Below, piece by piece: positions 22,801-35,172 of a stretch of 64,000 nucleotides of DNA (positions are counted from its first letter, which is position 1; each line of letters begins with the position of its first letter). This stretch comes from Chamaea fasciata (lineage: Eukaryota; Chordata; Aves; Passeriformes; Sylviidae). The position numbers and the translations under genes were made by a program. The stretch covers positions 5,518,001 to 5,582,000 of the forward strand of contig JARCOQ010000002.1 of NCBI GenBank assembly GCA_029207755.1, given 5' to 3'. The notes beneath the pieces are model-generated. The model saw only the letters and a program-made list of their open reading frames with translations. It was not told the origin of the DNA and did not search any database.

Positions 22801-25280
22801 TTGACCTTTACCAGGTGGAAACATAGATTATTTTCCTCCTGATGAAAAGCCAGCAAACTCTGGTTTGTTGAATTCAAATTAAAATGCTTTAGGTGTGGTT
22901 TCATTTGATCTTATTTTGCATGCAACTTCTTAATACTTCATGTGCATTGTAGACAGGGCACACCCATTATCCATTGTTTTATTCTGCCTTATTCTGTATC
23001 ATTGACTAGATTGAATTTCTGCTGCTGCACTTTGGTGTATATTTATCTGCACACTCTGTGAGCAGTTTAAAGGGGTACTATGTAAGGGTTACCATTTTGT
23101 AGGAAATTAGTATTTTTGTGGAGTTCCCTTCTGCCCTGTGAAGACACAGCGGAAAATGGGAAAAGATTCAACCCTCAATTATTTCTTATGGCCCAAGTCT
23201 TTCTAAGTTACAGATTCAGCATAATCTATATCAAATCACGGAATGCTGATGTCACCAAATGTCCAATTTATCACTGAGTAAGTTATTTTTATGTAATTTC
23301 AGTTGAATTTAATCCATATCTTTCTCACTGTCTCTTTCAGATAAACCCAAAAGAGCATCCTCTTATCAGTCTATAATTTAAGAACTGCACTTTCCATTTG
23401 CTGTAGGAGATGACAATGTTTATATTGATTATACACTGAGCAATATAAACAAAGTAACTCTTGCAAAGCCGTCTTTAAATAAGTGGCATTCTCAAAAATG
23501 AACAGAACTAGATGATGGTATGATGTGATAATTTATGCAGTAAAATAGAAAAAGAATATGCCATAGTTTAGGATGAAGGAACTTTGAATTTAAGAAACAA
23601 TGTACTGGAAAAAGCATTTCTGTGGTAAGACCACTTCAAATTTTTATTTTATGTTTTTATCCTTTGAGTTTGCTGGCTACTCCCAACATCCATTAGGATC
23701 TATTGAATTTGTTGCAGGTTCTTTTTAGATTTGATATGATTCAGAAGTTTTCTGAATAGTTGCTGTTCTACATCTTGCAAAAAGAATTTTAAAATAGTTG
23801 TGATGGTCTTAATGGTGTATAACGATGTAGTGGTGGAATTTCTTAGTGCATTCTGATTATCTGGGCTCACTAAAAAAAGTTGCTTCTGTGAAAAAGTTCT
23901 CGTGGAGAAGTCATTTTCTTTTAAGGATACTGCTGTGGTTTCCATGAAATTCAGTTGACAGGTATTTTGGAAGAGAGCATTTTAGTTCAAGCCCAAGGAA
24001 TTTAGATGTACAAAGTCAGATATTTTTAGTCCCACTAAATGGGCTGGAAGCTCTGCACTTTTAATATACTCACATGGTGTCCAGGTAACTTTTTAGTAAG
24101 GAGTTAATTTTCTTAATAAAAAGCTGGAGAAACAGCAGTGTGGTAGTAATGAGGAAAAGACATCCAAGTCACGTACAAAAATACAAAAAATTCTGTAAGA
24201 GAAATGTGACAGCTTCAAGGAGCTTGTGCAGCTCCAAGACCAGAGGCTGTGAGGTGCTGCATAATAGGATAAATAATGGGATAAATACAGCACAGAGGTG
24301 AAAGTTGTTATAAAAGCTGTTGGCTGTGCTGGCAAACATTGCCAGAGGGAGATGATTTCTCTTTCCTAAACCACAAGGTGAATAACTCTTGGAAAACAAC
24401 AACGCTGAGCATTCTGTGACTACCACTGTGCAGCTTTGGCACTTGGACTACAAGGAGCCAGCACCTGAAATAATCCACCATGTTTTCAGGGGGACAAACA
24501 TTTTTCAAGTGTGAAGCTCAGGTAGCAATATTAGTAATGGTTTCATTCTTCCCCCAATGCCCAGTGAGTAACAAATTCAACTCCCTTGCAAGAAAGCTCC
24601 CACCTTCTCAGCCTCAAAATGATTCTATAGCTCCCTGTTTTAAAGGACTTGCTATGAGTTTAACCTGGTATTTAATTCTTGAAATTTGAGATTAAAGATT
24701 TCCTAGTGTCTCACAGGCAAATTGACACAGTAGATTGTTCACTGTGTGTCTTCTGAGCAGAAATATCAGCCAAATGTCACTGGCCTAAATCTGGGGAAAA
24801 TTTACCTGACAGATTCTGCTGCATGTGGCAGCCTAGCAATGGATTATCTGAAGTATGATTCTTGAACAGCCTTGGAGTGCTCTTATTCCTTCTTTTCGCT
24901 TCAAAATGTCATTTTAAAATGAGTTAGTGAGAGCATTGTTTAATTTTTGCCGTGAAAACACAGCTCATTGTGATGTGATTGATCAGAAGCATGATGGAAT
25001 TGGAATTATTTAGTAAAAGATTTAATTTCTGTAATATGTTGCTATGTGACTCTTTTGCAGATGTCTTAAAATCAGGATATGGGCAGACAGGTAGCCTATC
25101 TTCTGGCCATAATTTTTAAAGAATTGCAGTGTCTGTAGGCCAAGATTGGACCAGCCCAAGCCTAAATGTGTGATGATATGCTGACAGGGAGAAAATTGAA
25201 GTTTGGGAGTGCATCACAATGTGTGAAAGGCTGGTTGATGTGTAGGTGGGCTGTGGTGATGCTGGGGACTGAGGGTGACA
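19895..25280. other. Unique AT-rich non-coding DNA
   Basis: Very AT-rich, especially 20100-20260 and 23200-23900. I see no gene, repeat family or long inverted repeat. Frames are 87 codons or shorter and carry no domain. Confidence 0.6.
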
Positions 25281-25705
25281 GCTCCCACTTGGCACTTTTC
25301 ACCCAGTGCTGGTCCTGTGTCCACCCTGGGCTGGCTGCTTATAAGGCTGGCTGTGTTTTCCTGGATGTTTGAGAGAGTTTAAAAGTGTTCCTGGTGTATC
25401 TGCCAACAGCTGAGCAGTGCCTGGCTGAGGACTGTGCAGGCCACACAGGAGCCACAGACTGGGGCAGGGCTCTCTTCTGCTCTGCAGGATGTTTAGGTGG
25501 CAATTCCAGGTGGGAAGGTTAGTGAGGATGGAGGGAAGCGGGTGATGGGGCAGAGGAAGGAGGAAGTGAGAAGAGTCAAGGTTAAGGGACGCAGAGGCAG
25601 CACAGTGACCACTGAAAAATCCCCTGCAGTGCAAGAAGGCTCAGAGATGTGCAAGCGTGATGTGCTCAGGGAGGAAAATAGAGTGTGGCTGACCACAGCT
25701 GTTCC
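25281..25705. other. GC-richer unique DNA
   Basis: A purine-rich, moderately GC-rich stretch with GGAGG/GAGGAAGG-type runs around 25510-25600. A plus-strand frame of 124 codons (25497-25871) and minus-strand frames of about 100 codons overlap here; they are Lys/Pro- or Leu/Ser-rich as expected from skewed composition. No gene is supported. Confidence 0.55.
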
Positions 25706-25815
25706 AGAAAAAAACCCCAAACAACCCTCACAAAAAGTGCCAAAAACCCACCCCAAACCAAAACCCCCAAACAGGAAAAACTCCAAACCAAGTAATCAAT
25801 CAGTAAAAAACCCAA
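25706..25815. repeat. A/C-rich low-complexity tract
   Basis: Repeated AAACCCC/CCCAAAC-like blocks with almost no G or T. It may be the remnant of an A-rich retrotransposon tail, but no element body is recognisable beside it. Confidence 0.8.
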
Positions 25816-27558
25816 CCTATGCTGAACTTACCTCAAGAGAGAATCAGAAGTTGGCCTTTGTTTTAGATTAACCAGCTGTATCCTTTCTTTGAGTGGCTCA
25901 ACTGGTTGTGCAAATGTGTTTGCCCAAGTTAATTGAAAGGACCACCCAGAGCAGCATGGAGGCAGTCTATACTTGGCTCAGCTCAATAACAGTGACTGAA
26001 AACTAAGCAACTGGCAAAGAAGTCCAGTGTCATGAAGATCAGCATACAAAGGCTGGTAACAACAATTGATTTATGTTGATTGAACTGTATGGTGCAATTT
26101 TTGTTGTGCTTTTATTGGGATTTCAGTATGTCGATGTGTTACACCAAATCAAAATACTGTGTAACATTAAATTCTGCAAATTAGTACATTTGGGGTTCAG
26201 CCTTAAACCCTCCTTGTGCAGAAAGTTTGAAAAGAACCCAGTCAGGGTACTGGGCTTGGGCAGATGTGGAGGCTGTTTTTTTACTCAAAGGAAGGTAACT
26301 GCTGCTCAGATTTTCTGTAACTGTTTTTTCCTATAAATCACTGGTGTTTTTCTGGGGATTGTCAGCTCATTAAACATATTTGCTCCATTTGCTTTTATAT
26401 TACCTTAAATTACATCGATTTTTACTTATTTCTCATTTAGATCAAATCAAAAACCTTTAATATGTTTGTGGAGAGGCTTTTTGAAATCTGATGCTGATCT
26501 GGGTTAGGCTACAGGTTAATCCTCCTCCTAAACACACTAAGCATTAGTGAAACATCAATGGAAATAAAATTAATCCTACCAAATCTGGCCAATTTTGAGG
26601 CATTTCTGAAACCTTTTATATGTGAGGGAATAGAGTTTCTTTTAAAATTCATTAAGCAGAGCAGATAAGTGTTTAATTTATACCAGACTCTTCTCTTATT
26701 TGGCATCTTATTTCCGTATTTTTGGTCTTCATTTGGAATATAAATCATATAGTAAACAAGAGGGTTGTTTTGGGTTTTTTTTCCAACTGCTGTGCAGGTC
26801 TCAAATAGTCATAAAAGTCTATTAATCAGCACAATGATGGAGGACAGTGACATATATCAGCCAGCTGAAACCCTCTGTTCTGGCTTTTTTTACTAAGGAA
26901 GAGGCTAGATCCAAAGAGAGTAGAGACAGATACCAAGCCTCTAATTCCTCATGTCTGTGTCATGAAGAAGAAGAAAAGAAATATATTTTCCACTTGTACC
27001 ATTATTTTAGACAGGACTGCTTTTTCAGTGAAAGTGGAGAAGTGCTGTGGAGAGAAAGAGACCTTGAATTCTCAGGGTTGGTTATCAGAAATTGTGAGCT
27101 GGGATGCTCATATGACTGACATAACTTGATGACATAGCTTTGCTCTCAGTGTGGTTGACAAGCAGTCTGAGATAAATGCTGAAATATTTGTTTCTGAAAT
27201 GTAGTGGGAAAATTCAGACCTAGCAAACTGATCTGGATTTACTTGTAGTTAAAGTCTAAATTAAATGATATCTGGAAGGAGTGAAACAACTACGGTTTAC
27301 ACTTCTATGAAATTTGGGTGCTATTACCTGTTCCTGTTTAGGGAAGGATGTTTAAAAAATACAGATTTGAGGCAGGGAGGAATCCAACTTATTTACCTTT
27401 AGGTTTGAGACAGTGTAATAATAGAAGTTATTTTAAGATTGTGTATTCAATTTTTAATCAATATGTATGCAAGCTTAAAAGTAATTTGGAATATATGAAA
27501 TGCTGGCTCCTTTTAAGGTTGTGTCACACTTCAAATGAAGAATAAATTTCATTCAAAA
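25816..27558. other. Unique non-coding DNA
   Basis: No gene or transposon recognised. Short frames only. Confidence 0.6.
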
Positions 27559-27584
27559 ATATTGATTTAAATATAAATCAATAT
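27559..27584. repeat. Perfect 10-bp inverted repeat
   Basis: ATATTGATTT and AAATCAATAT are exact complements, separated by a 6-nt loop AAATAT. In such AT-rich DNA a short inverted repeat may be chance. Confidence 0.85.
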
Positions 27585-30500
27585 AAAGAAATGAGGCCAT
27601 GTACAAATGCCAATGCCCATTTTATGTTTGCCCTGAAGGCTTTAGGCTCTCACACAGATGCCATTGAGGGTCCTGTGTGGGATGGTTTCTACACTTGGCT
27701 TTATCATGGCCATGAAAAGGTTGAGGAATATATTTCCTTCTCTCCCAGGTGCTGCTGACAAGAGCTCTGTGTAAAATTTGGGCTTCCCCGACCATCATGG
27801 CTACTATTTCCTGCTAGTTGGTGTTTATCCTCCAGGCCCTAATTCCAAGGTGTGAGGGCTTCAGGCCAGGCTTGATGTTGAGTTTTTGGTTTGATGATAA
27901 AGGAGAAAAAGGGGATTTTTCTTTTCTTTTCTTTTTGGTCCAGGAAGCACTAAATCAGTCTGGGGTGATAAAATCATGAAAATGATGTTTGTACAAATGA
28001 ATCTGTTTTCAGAGAAACGGAAGCCAAAGTATATCCAGTAACTTCAGATGGTGGGCCTGTGTCCCTGGAAATAATTGTTTTTCTGTTTCCCTGTAAGATG
28101 GAAGAGCAGCTGCACTGAAGTGCTGGGTAGCTGTTTGAAAAGCAGCATATGCTCTGTAATTTATATCTTCTTTAGGCAACTGGTTGTGCAAGATGGTTTG
28201 CTGTTTGGCCTGTCTCACTTTAAAGACAGCAGAGAGTAATGTTTGAGGTTCTGATTTGCTGTGTTCTAAATGTCTTCTCAGGGTGCTGTTTTTTTGTGCG
28301 GCTTACATTTACAAGGAGGAATTCCTTCCCAAAGCTGTTCCCCTACAGCTCATATAGAAACATCAGTGTATGCAATCTGGTGAGACTTGGCCACCTGTCT
28401 GCCATCAGCCATGAACTGGTCATTTTCTTATCTTTTTATGATGAAATTTAGCTTTTAATGAAAGCTTTTTGGAGCAAATCAAGAAAATTTCACCATGTAA
28501 ATAACCTTGACAGTAGTTGTTAGTGGCGTTTGCCTCGAGTCGCTTTGCCCTGTGAACCAGATCCCTACATTACACACAGGATTTTTTTCTGTCAGAATGA
28601 GTTCTTTTCTCTTTCATCTTGAGCCATATCGGGGGAAATTTGACAACATGCACGTTGCCATATTCATTCTTTTAGAAAAATCAATGACAGCATAGGCTAA
28701 ATTTCATCTATTAAATTTCTCATTTGTTAGGCATATGAGCTGCACTTTTCATCAGATGATCTTTTTCTTCCCTTTGTGGCACTCCCTGTAGCAGGTAATA
28801 TGTCAAAGGACTATCCTCTTGGTCCTTTTTGTATTTCCTTCACAAGATGAATAGTGGTTGTTGTCAATGAACAATTTTGAATAGAGTAGCCTGACTATGA
28901 CAATTGAATTTCCTGTAATACTAAATATATGTCATTAAAGGCCCAAGGGACTGCTCCAAAATGGGAAAGGATATGTGCAGCTCAGAAAAATATCTCCACT
29001 TCCACTTCTAGACAACTAACCAGGCTATGCCAGCAGCAGTGTAATTAATGACAATCCTAATTGTCTACATGTATGATGTGTCTTGTGGGATCAGCAGAAA
29101 TCAGGGCTCCTTGTTTGCTGAAGAGACAAGAAATAACTTAGTATTTAATTGCCTCTCAGCAGTTTCAAGTGGCAAAAATAATAAATGTTAGGTCTTAGAA
29201 CGTTTTTAACCTGGAGCTATTAATGAATAATGTTGCTATTATGAGATTTTTTGCTAAACTTCATTTCATCATGTTCCTGAGACTGTTTTTTTACTGATTA
29301 ACTGGTAAGAAACAAGTTCAGAAAGTGAGAAATCTTCAAAACATGCTTGAAATAATAATTATGTACCTTTGAGGATTTGTTGAAGTCAATGCAAGGATAT
29401 GACAGAGTGGCATCTTGCATTTGCATAATGGTGATTTTTATTAAAAAAAGTATTTCTGGCTAATTAGAAGTGTGAACATAAAGTAAATCCATGAAGGATG
29501 TAACTTGATTGGTACTGTTAAAATTAAAAATACTTCCCTTTTGTGGAACAAATGGGATATTTGATATTCTTGGATAGTGTGGGACTTCAACTGAATTACT
29601 TTCAAGACCTGCTTCACATAATGATCAGCCACCTGCTTTCAAGTTACAGCAGTAAATTTTTGTCATAATTTTGCAAAAGGCAAAAAAAGGATGAAATGGA
29701 GAACCAGTTGTCTTAAATGTGATATCACCTCCCTATTGATCAAACTGCTGAAACCATTACTCCAGCCATCGGAAACTGGCATTATGATATTTGAAATGTG
29801 ACCCGAAGTACAGCAAAGGGAGTTTTCAGATCTAAGTTGAGCTGTCTTACTGTGGTATTGGAAAGATTTTATCACTTGGACTGGGAATTGAGCTGAAGAC
29901 TGTTCATGCAGGGGTGGGTTCAAAATGAGATGGCCTCCAGAAGTGCTGTGGGAAGTATCTGTCAGAACTCCGCTTCCTAATGATTAATGAGGAACAGTTA
30001 ATGTCCAGCTACTGTAACTTTTCACTTTTTGCAATCCTTTGAAGTGATCCCTTCACTGATTTAATGTGAGTGAGCACCAGAAGAGAGCTACACCTTCCCA
30101 AAATCAGACATCAGAGTCTGATTCTGGGCAAGTGGAACAATGGTGTGAACAATCAGGAGCTCCTGAGCAGGCTTTGTTCAGGTGGTTGCTTCTCTTCTCA
30201 TCATTAGATCCCCATTTTGACTTGCCTACACTTAGCTCCTATTCTTAAACCAGGCTAGCATTTTATCAATACAGATGGTATAGGTTCTATTCTATGTATT
30301 TTACTGCTTGTTCCATTTTGTGTCTGAGAGAGCAGCCTGTAGGATAAAGGCACAACACAAGGTCTGCGGCAAACAGAGCTGCATAGTGTGTATTCTCTAG
30401 ACAACAACTACATAACTGAAGTTACTGGGACAAGAAGGTAGCAGTTAAATCTCCTTCTCTAAAAGCCTTAACAAAATGAAGTTTGCTGCAACTTCTGAGA

Positions 30501-33500
30501 GTCTGTTTTCACTGGCAGAACAGAAAGACTTTTTTCACAGATTTTGGAGCAAAGTTATTTTGGCTCTTGAGCTTCAAAATCTGAAGTGCAGAGTACTGCC
30601 TTGGAATTCAGTTACTTTTTGTGAGTAAAATGGAGAGATTGTGCTGTTAGATTTCATGAGAAGTTGTGGTTTTGCTGTTTAAGTGTGATTAGAATGGAAG
30701 GTTAGAGGGCATCCATCTTTCTTTGGTGTTGGGTGCTGTTGTGTGTGTTTAACGTGCTCCGTGACATAGTGTAAGATAAAGGCCTTCTGCTCTCCATGAC
30801 TATTGAAATCTGAAGAGAGCATGAGTCATGGAATAAATGAACAGTGAGAGAAAAAGACTGACGGTAAAACAGGAAGGAGAGAACTAGGAACTCTGTGTGC
30901 CCTTTATCTGCATAGCAGGACATTGCAGGGCCATTGCGTGGCTGACAAATTTGAGACAAGGAAGCAAAAGGAGTCAAGGAACTCAAGTGCTGGGATGTGG
31001 GACTAAGCCTGTGCTCCACTGGCATCTTCAGGAGCCCGCTTGCCTTGATGGTACCTTGATACCTTTCCAACCTCAAGGATTAATAACTGTGAAGGAATTG
31101 TGTGGGCCTGTATGTAGCCCACAGGTTTGGTGAATGTAACATAGGTTGTACTGGTTAGTTCTGGATTTGTAAACATCAGAAAGAGCAATTTTTTTCTGGT
31201 TCTGTGTATCATAGTTGTCTTCTATTGTTTTGAGTGTGTGAATAGATATCAGGTAAGAGCCTTGGAGAAGTGGACATTGTTGTGTTTCTGAGCTGTAACC
31301 AATAGGAGCTGTCCTAAGGGCATTAAATGTTTTTTCATAAAAGATCAGGAGCAATAAGCAGCTGGGGAGGGGTGTGAGGAACATCCACATGCGGAACACA
31401 TCTGCATCTAATCCAGGGAAAATGCTGGAACCTTGTGCCAAACATAAACATATAGAGACGGTGGGAATGGCAATAGGACTTAGAGACTTCAGTTCCTACT
31501 GACACAGGGTATTCTCTATCACAGCCTTTCACTGCAGCCACTTCAGCCTCATTTCTTAGTGTCTAAAGCCCTAGGCTATGAAAGTTCTGCTACTCTCCTT
31601 TCCTTGGCATGTAAAAAGGATATTTAACACCCTGTTTGATCAGGTCAGCTGACAGCAGCACACAAGAACTGGCTGTTCTAAATATGGGGTCTTCTTGCAC
31701 TGAGAACAAAGCGGTAGTTGTGTTTAGCTGGAGAGCAATAATTATACCATATTATAAAGCCAAACAAAATTACAGTGCATTCTCAGATTTTTTTTTTTTT
31801 AATATCAGAATTTGGATCTTTTTACTCAATATTAGTCCTTATGTTAACTTTGTATAGTGTGTGAAACTCTCTCTGCTATAGGTCCAAATGCAGCAGAAGG
31901 ATCAGGGGATGGGATTGTCCCTGCAGGTAACAAGTGCTTACTTCAACCTCTGAAGGCAAAATTCTGTTTCATGCATGTTGGTTTGGCTTTGAAAATGGGT
32001 TAATACAAATGTTACTATGGGTTTCAGTTTAAAACACAAATTTGTGGGCAGGATCCATCCAGGCTGGCAGATTAGAATTGTTTTTAGCCAGGAGCAGTTT
32101 GGCCTGGCGTGAGGAAGGAGCATGTGGCTGAAGTTCTGGGGAAGCATCACAGAATGCTGTTATTCAATAGGCACCTCCTGTATTCTAGATCATTTTAGGG
32201 TGAATGAAGGATGTCATTTGTCTGTGTTATGCTTACAGAGAAACCATTTTTCCAAGGAGCTGTAAAACTGAGGTCTTTATTACCTGTGATTTATCCTAGC
32301 TATTTAAACACTGTCCAAGAAGTAAGATTTCACTTTAATATAGCATCTTTGTGGTTCAAACAGCTGTTTTCTGCCTATCTATATTTCCTCTTTGAAAAAA
32401 TTTTACCTAGTTTTATTTCTTGAACTGGAAGTTTGTTGTAGTAATGTTGATATTGACTTGCAATAAGTCAATTATGCCATTCATTTGTACTTCATTGCAA
32501 TCAAAGCCCTTCTCAGAATAGAAGTTAATTTCTCTCCCTCCTACTCTGAATAATAGATAACCCACAAGATAAGTACAAGGAGCAAAAACTGCAGAAAAAA
32601 GTAAATAATCTTGAAATAACTTGAGTTAGTCTCCAAGATTAATTTAGTGTATGATGTGGTTTTGTTTTTAATAGCTGTTCTATTAAACTGAGGTTAATTT
32701 CTTTTGCTGTGTTTGATTTTTATATACATCCCAGTGGTGGAAGTTTGTCTTGGCAGAAAGGCTCACTCCTTTAAAAAACTGAGAACCCAAAATTCTGAGT
32801 TTTCAGGGCAGACTCTGATAGTGGTATAATTATTCTAAAGTCAGTAGAAATGAAGTGAGATATGTATTAATTCTGGAGTTTCTTGGGTCATGCAGATATA
32901 AAGAATTGTGTACTTAGCCCAATAACATGTTTGGTCCCACAGTGAAAAGGTACAGTGGAACTTCTGCCTTTTAAAACTGCTTTTGGTACTTTTATCTAGG
33001 GTAGTTTGATACCATCTTGAGAAACAACTTCTGATGAAGGCTCAAAATCTTTCTGTGTAACCAGCAGAAATGAGAGGTCTACAAAACTTTTTAAGCCCAG
33101 CAAGAGAGGAGAGCACTGAGAAGACCTTGTGAAAGGCACAACAACCAAAGTATTAATGAGAAAAAACTCAGGTATAGCTGCTGCAGGACTAAGGTTCCTT
33201 CCTCATTTTCATCTTGTAAAACTTATTTAACAGCTATTATTTCCCAGGATCTCATTTTTATTTGATGTATGAAGACTCCCCTTGCATATATCTTTAGATG
33301 ATTTGATTGCTGTCTGAACTGGTGCTCTGTGGGAATAATCCCAGCAAAGGGACCATTACTCTGCTCAGGTTTTGGGCTACTGCTGCTGCAGAGCCTGGCT
33401 TTGCAAGTGATTTTACAAAGTTGTCATTCCCCTGGGGAATTCTTAATCTGCAAACAAAACATTGCTTGTGTTCCGTTCTCATTAACTTCCAAGCTACCAC

Positions 33501-34514
33501 CTGCTTTGCCTTGAATTAGTAATGTAATTGCAGACAGATAATGTCTTTATAGCAGGAGGTGATGGAGGAGGGCTTGTGGCGTGGCTGTGCTCTTAATGAG
33601 GGGAACAGAGGTGTGCAGTGGGAAATAGGATTGTCACTGCTCAGACAGAGTGTCAGTGCTCTGCCTCTGCCACCAAGGACAAGTCTGAGCACCAGGAACG
33701 AGGAAACAGCCTCCAAATGAGTCTTTGGGGAGGTACTCCTTTTGCTGCGATTCTCTGGTGTTTTTTTACCTACTGGCTTGTGTGAGTGCTTCTCTGATCA
33801 ACAGGGAAGACCTGCACAGGGTCTGCAGACATTGTTTGACTGGTCACTGCATGAAGCCTGAATCATGCTTGCATTTCTTTTGGGACTAGTGCAGTTAAAC
33901 TAGCAAGAATAAAAACAGCAGACAGAAATAAATGTTTAAAGGCAATATTGGTCATACATAGGCCTTATAATTGGGAAAACTGCCTGAAAACAGAGCGTTT
34001 AATGAGCAGCGTTTTTGACACCAATTCTTTTGCGTTATTTGTATTTATTTCTTTTCTCTATTTACTGCTGGGAGAGGCAGGGATGGTGTTTTAGAATGTT
34101 CAGGTAAATACCTGTTGGAATGAACCCTCTGCGCTCCTGCTGTTGCCAGGTAAGCAGCAAACCGACAAAGCAGAGCAGGAGCAGAGCACGTTCACACATC
34201 TCTAGTGCCTGTATGTTCCCCTGTGCTCCTGCTCCTGGGCACTCTGCACCCAGGTGGCAGCAGCTCTGAGCAAAGTGGAAATATAGGGCTCTCCTTGGCT
34301 TCTCTCCAAGGCATCCAGCCAATAAAATCTCTCACTGACAAGAAGGCTGGTTTTGTATTGACCCCCTTCTCCATACAAGTCCAAGAGGAAATCCGTGCTG
34401 CTGGGCTGGAAGCGTTTAAGAAATGCCAAAAAGTTCCCACGAGTCACTTAGTGCAAGACAAACAGAACCCCGGGATATATTTCATTCTGAACAAAACAGA
34501 TTAGTCTCTGAATC
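27585..34514. other. Unique non-coding DNA
   Basis: Nothing recognisable as a gene or transposon. Around 28500-28660 several CpGs persist (GGCGTTT, CTCGAGTCGC, ATCGGGG, GCACGTTGC), so part may be conserved regulatory DNA. The longest frame, 124 codons on minus at 30702-31076, has no domain. A T-rich run lies at 31789-31800. Confidence 0.55.
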
Positions 34515-34537
34515 TTTTTTTTTTTTTTTTTTTTTTT
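34515..34537. repeat. T23 homopolymer tract
   Basis: Twenty-three consecutive T, followed by AACAGGG. On the minus strand this would be an A23 tail, but no retrocopy body is recognisable at higher coordinates. The tract plus AACAG also mimics a splice acceptor; no exon frame after it is convincing. Confidence 0.95.
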
Positions 34538-35108
34538 AACAGGGTCCCACTGTTAACCCTACTAGGAATATTTTTATTAAGGTGCCTTGATGACAGTGAC
34601 ACTTTAAAGGTGGTATTTTATTACTGCAAATTATGTTGGAAGGAATTGTATTTTTGGAGGATTCCCTACTTCTTTTCCCCATGATGTGTAGGTTTTAATT
34701 CATAATAAAATCTCTAACCATTTGTGGCTTTTACTCTGCTAATGTGGAAAATACAAAAGCTGAAGCAAGCTTCTTAATAGAAAGCCAACCTGTGATGTAC
34801 TTATTTTAAATGCTATTGAATTATGAAAAAGGGGAGATAATCCTTCCAAAAAGTACTTTTGCACACTTTATAGTCTTTGTACTTTTCGGGTGTTCTATGC
34901 AATTGTTTTCTACTTTGTGACTGTCACCCTCTAGGTAATGATATTGAAAGTTGATTTTTCCCATGGCTTAAACAGCTTGATTCTCCTCATACCAGAAGGA
35001 AGTAACTTTGTTACATGCCACATTTTTGAGGATATTAAAACTTTGAGTTGTTCAGGTCTTGCTGGGCAGGGTAATTTTCTCTTCCCTCCTATTAAAATCA
35101 AAATTGAC
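34538..35108. other. Unique non-coding DNA
   Basis: AT-rich, no gene or repeat recognised. Confidence 0.6.
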
Positions 35109-35172
35109 CGTTGAGGACATTCTCCTGGCCCAGAATGTATGGGAGGACGTTGAGGACATTCTCCTGGCCCAG
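35109..35172. repeat. 39-bp tandem duplication, 1.6 copies
   Basis: A 25-bp block beginning CGTTGAGGACATTCTCCTGG occurs at 35109-35133 and again, without a change, at 35148-35172. The perfect identity in otherwise unconstrained DNA points to a recent local duplication or an assembly artefact. Confidence 0.95.
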
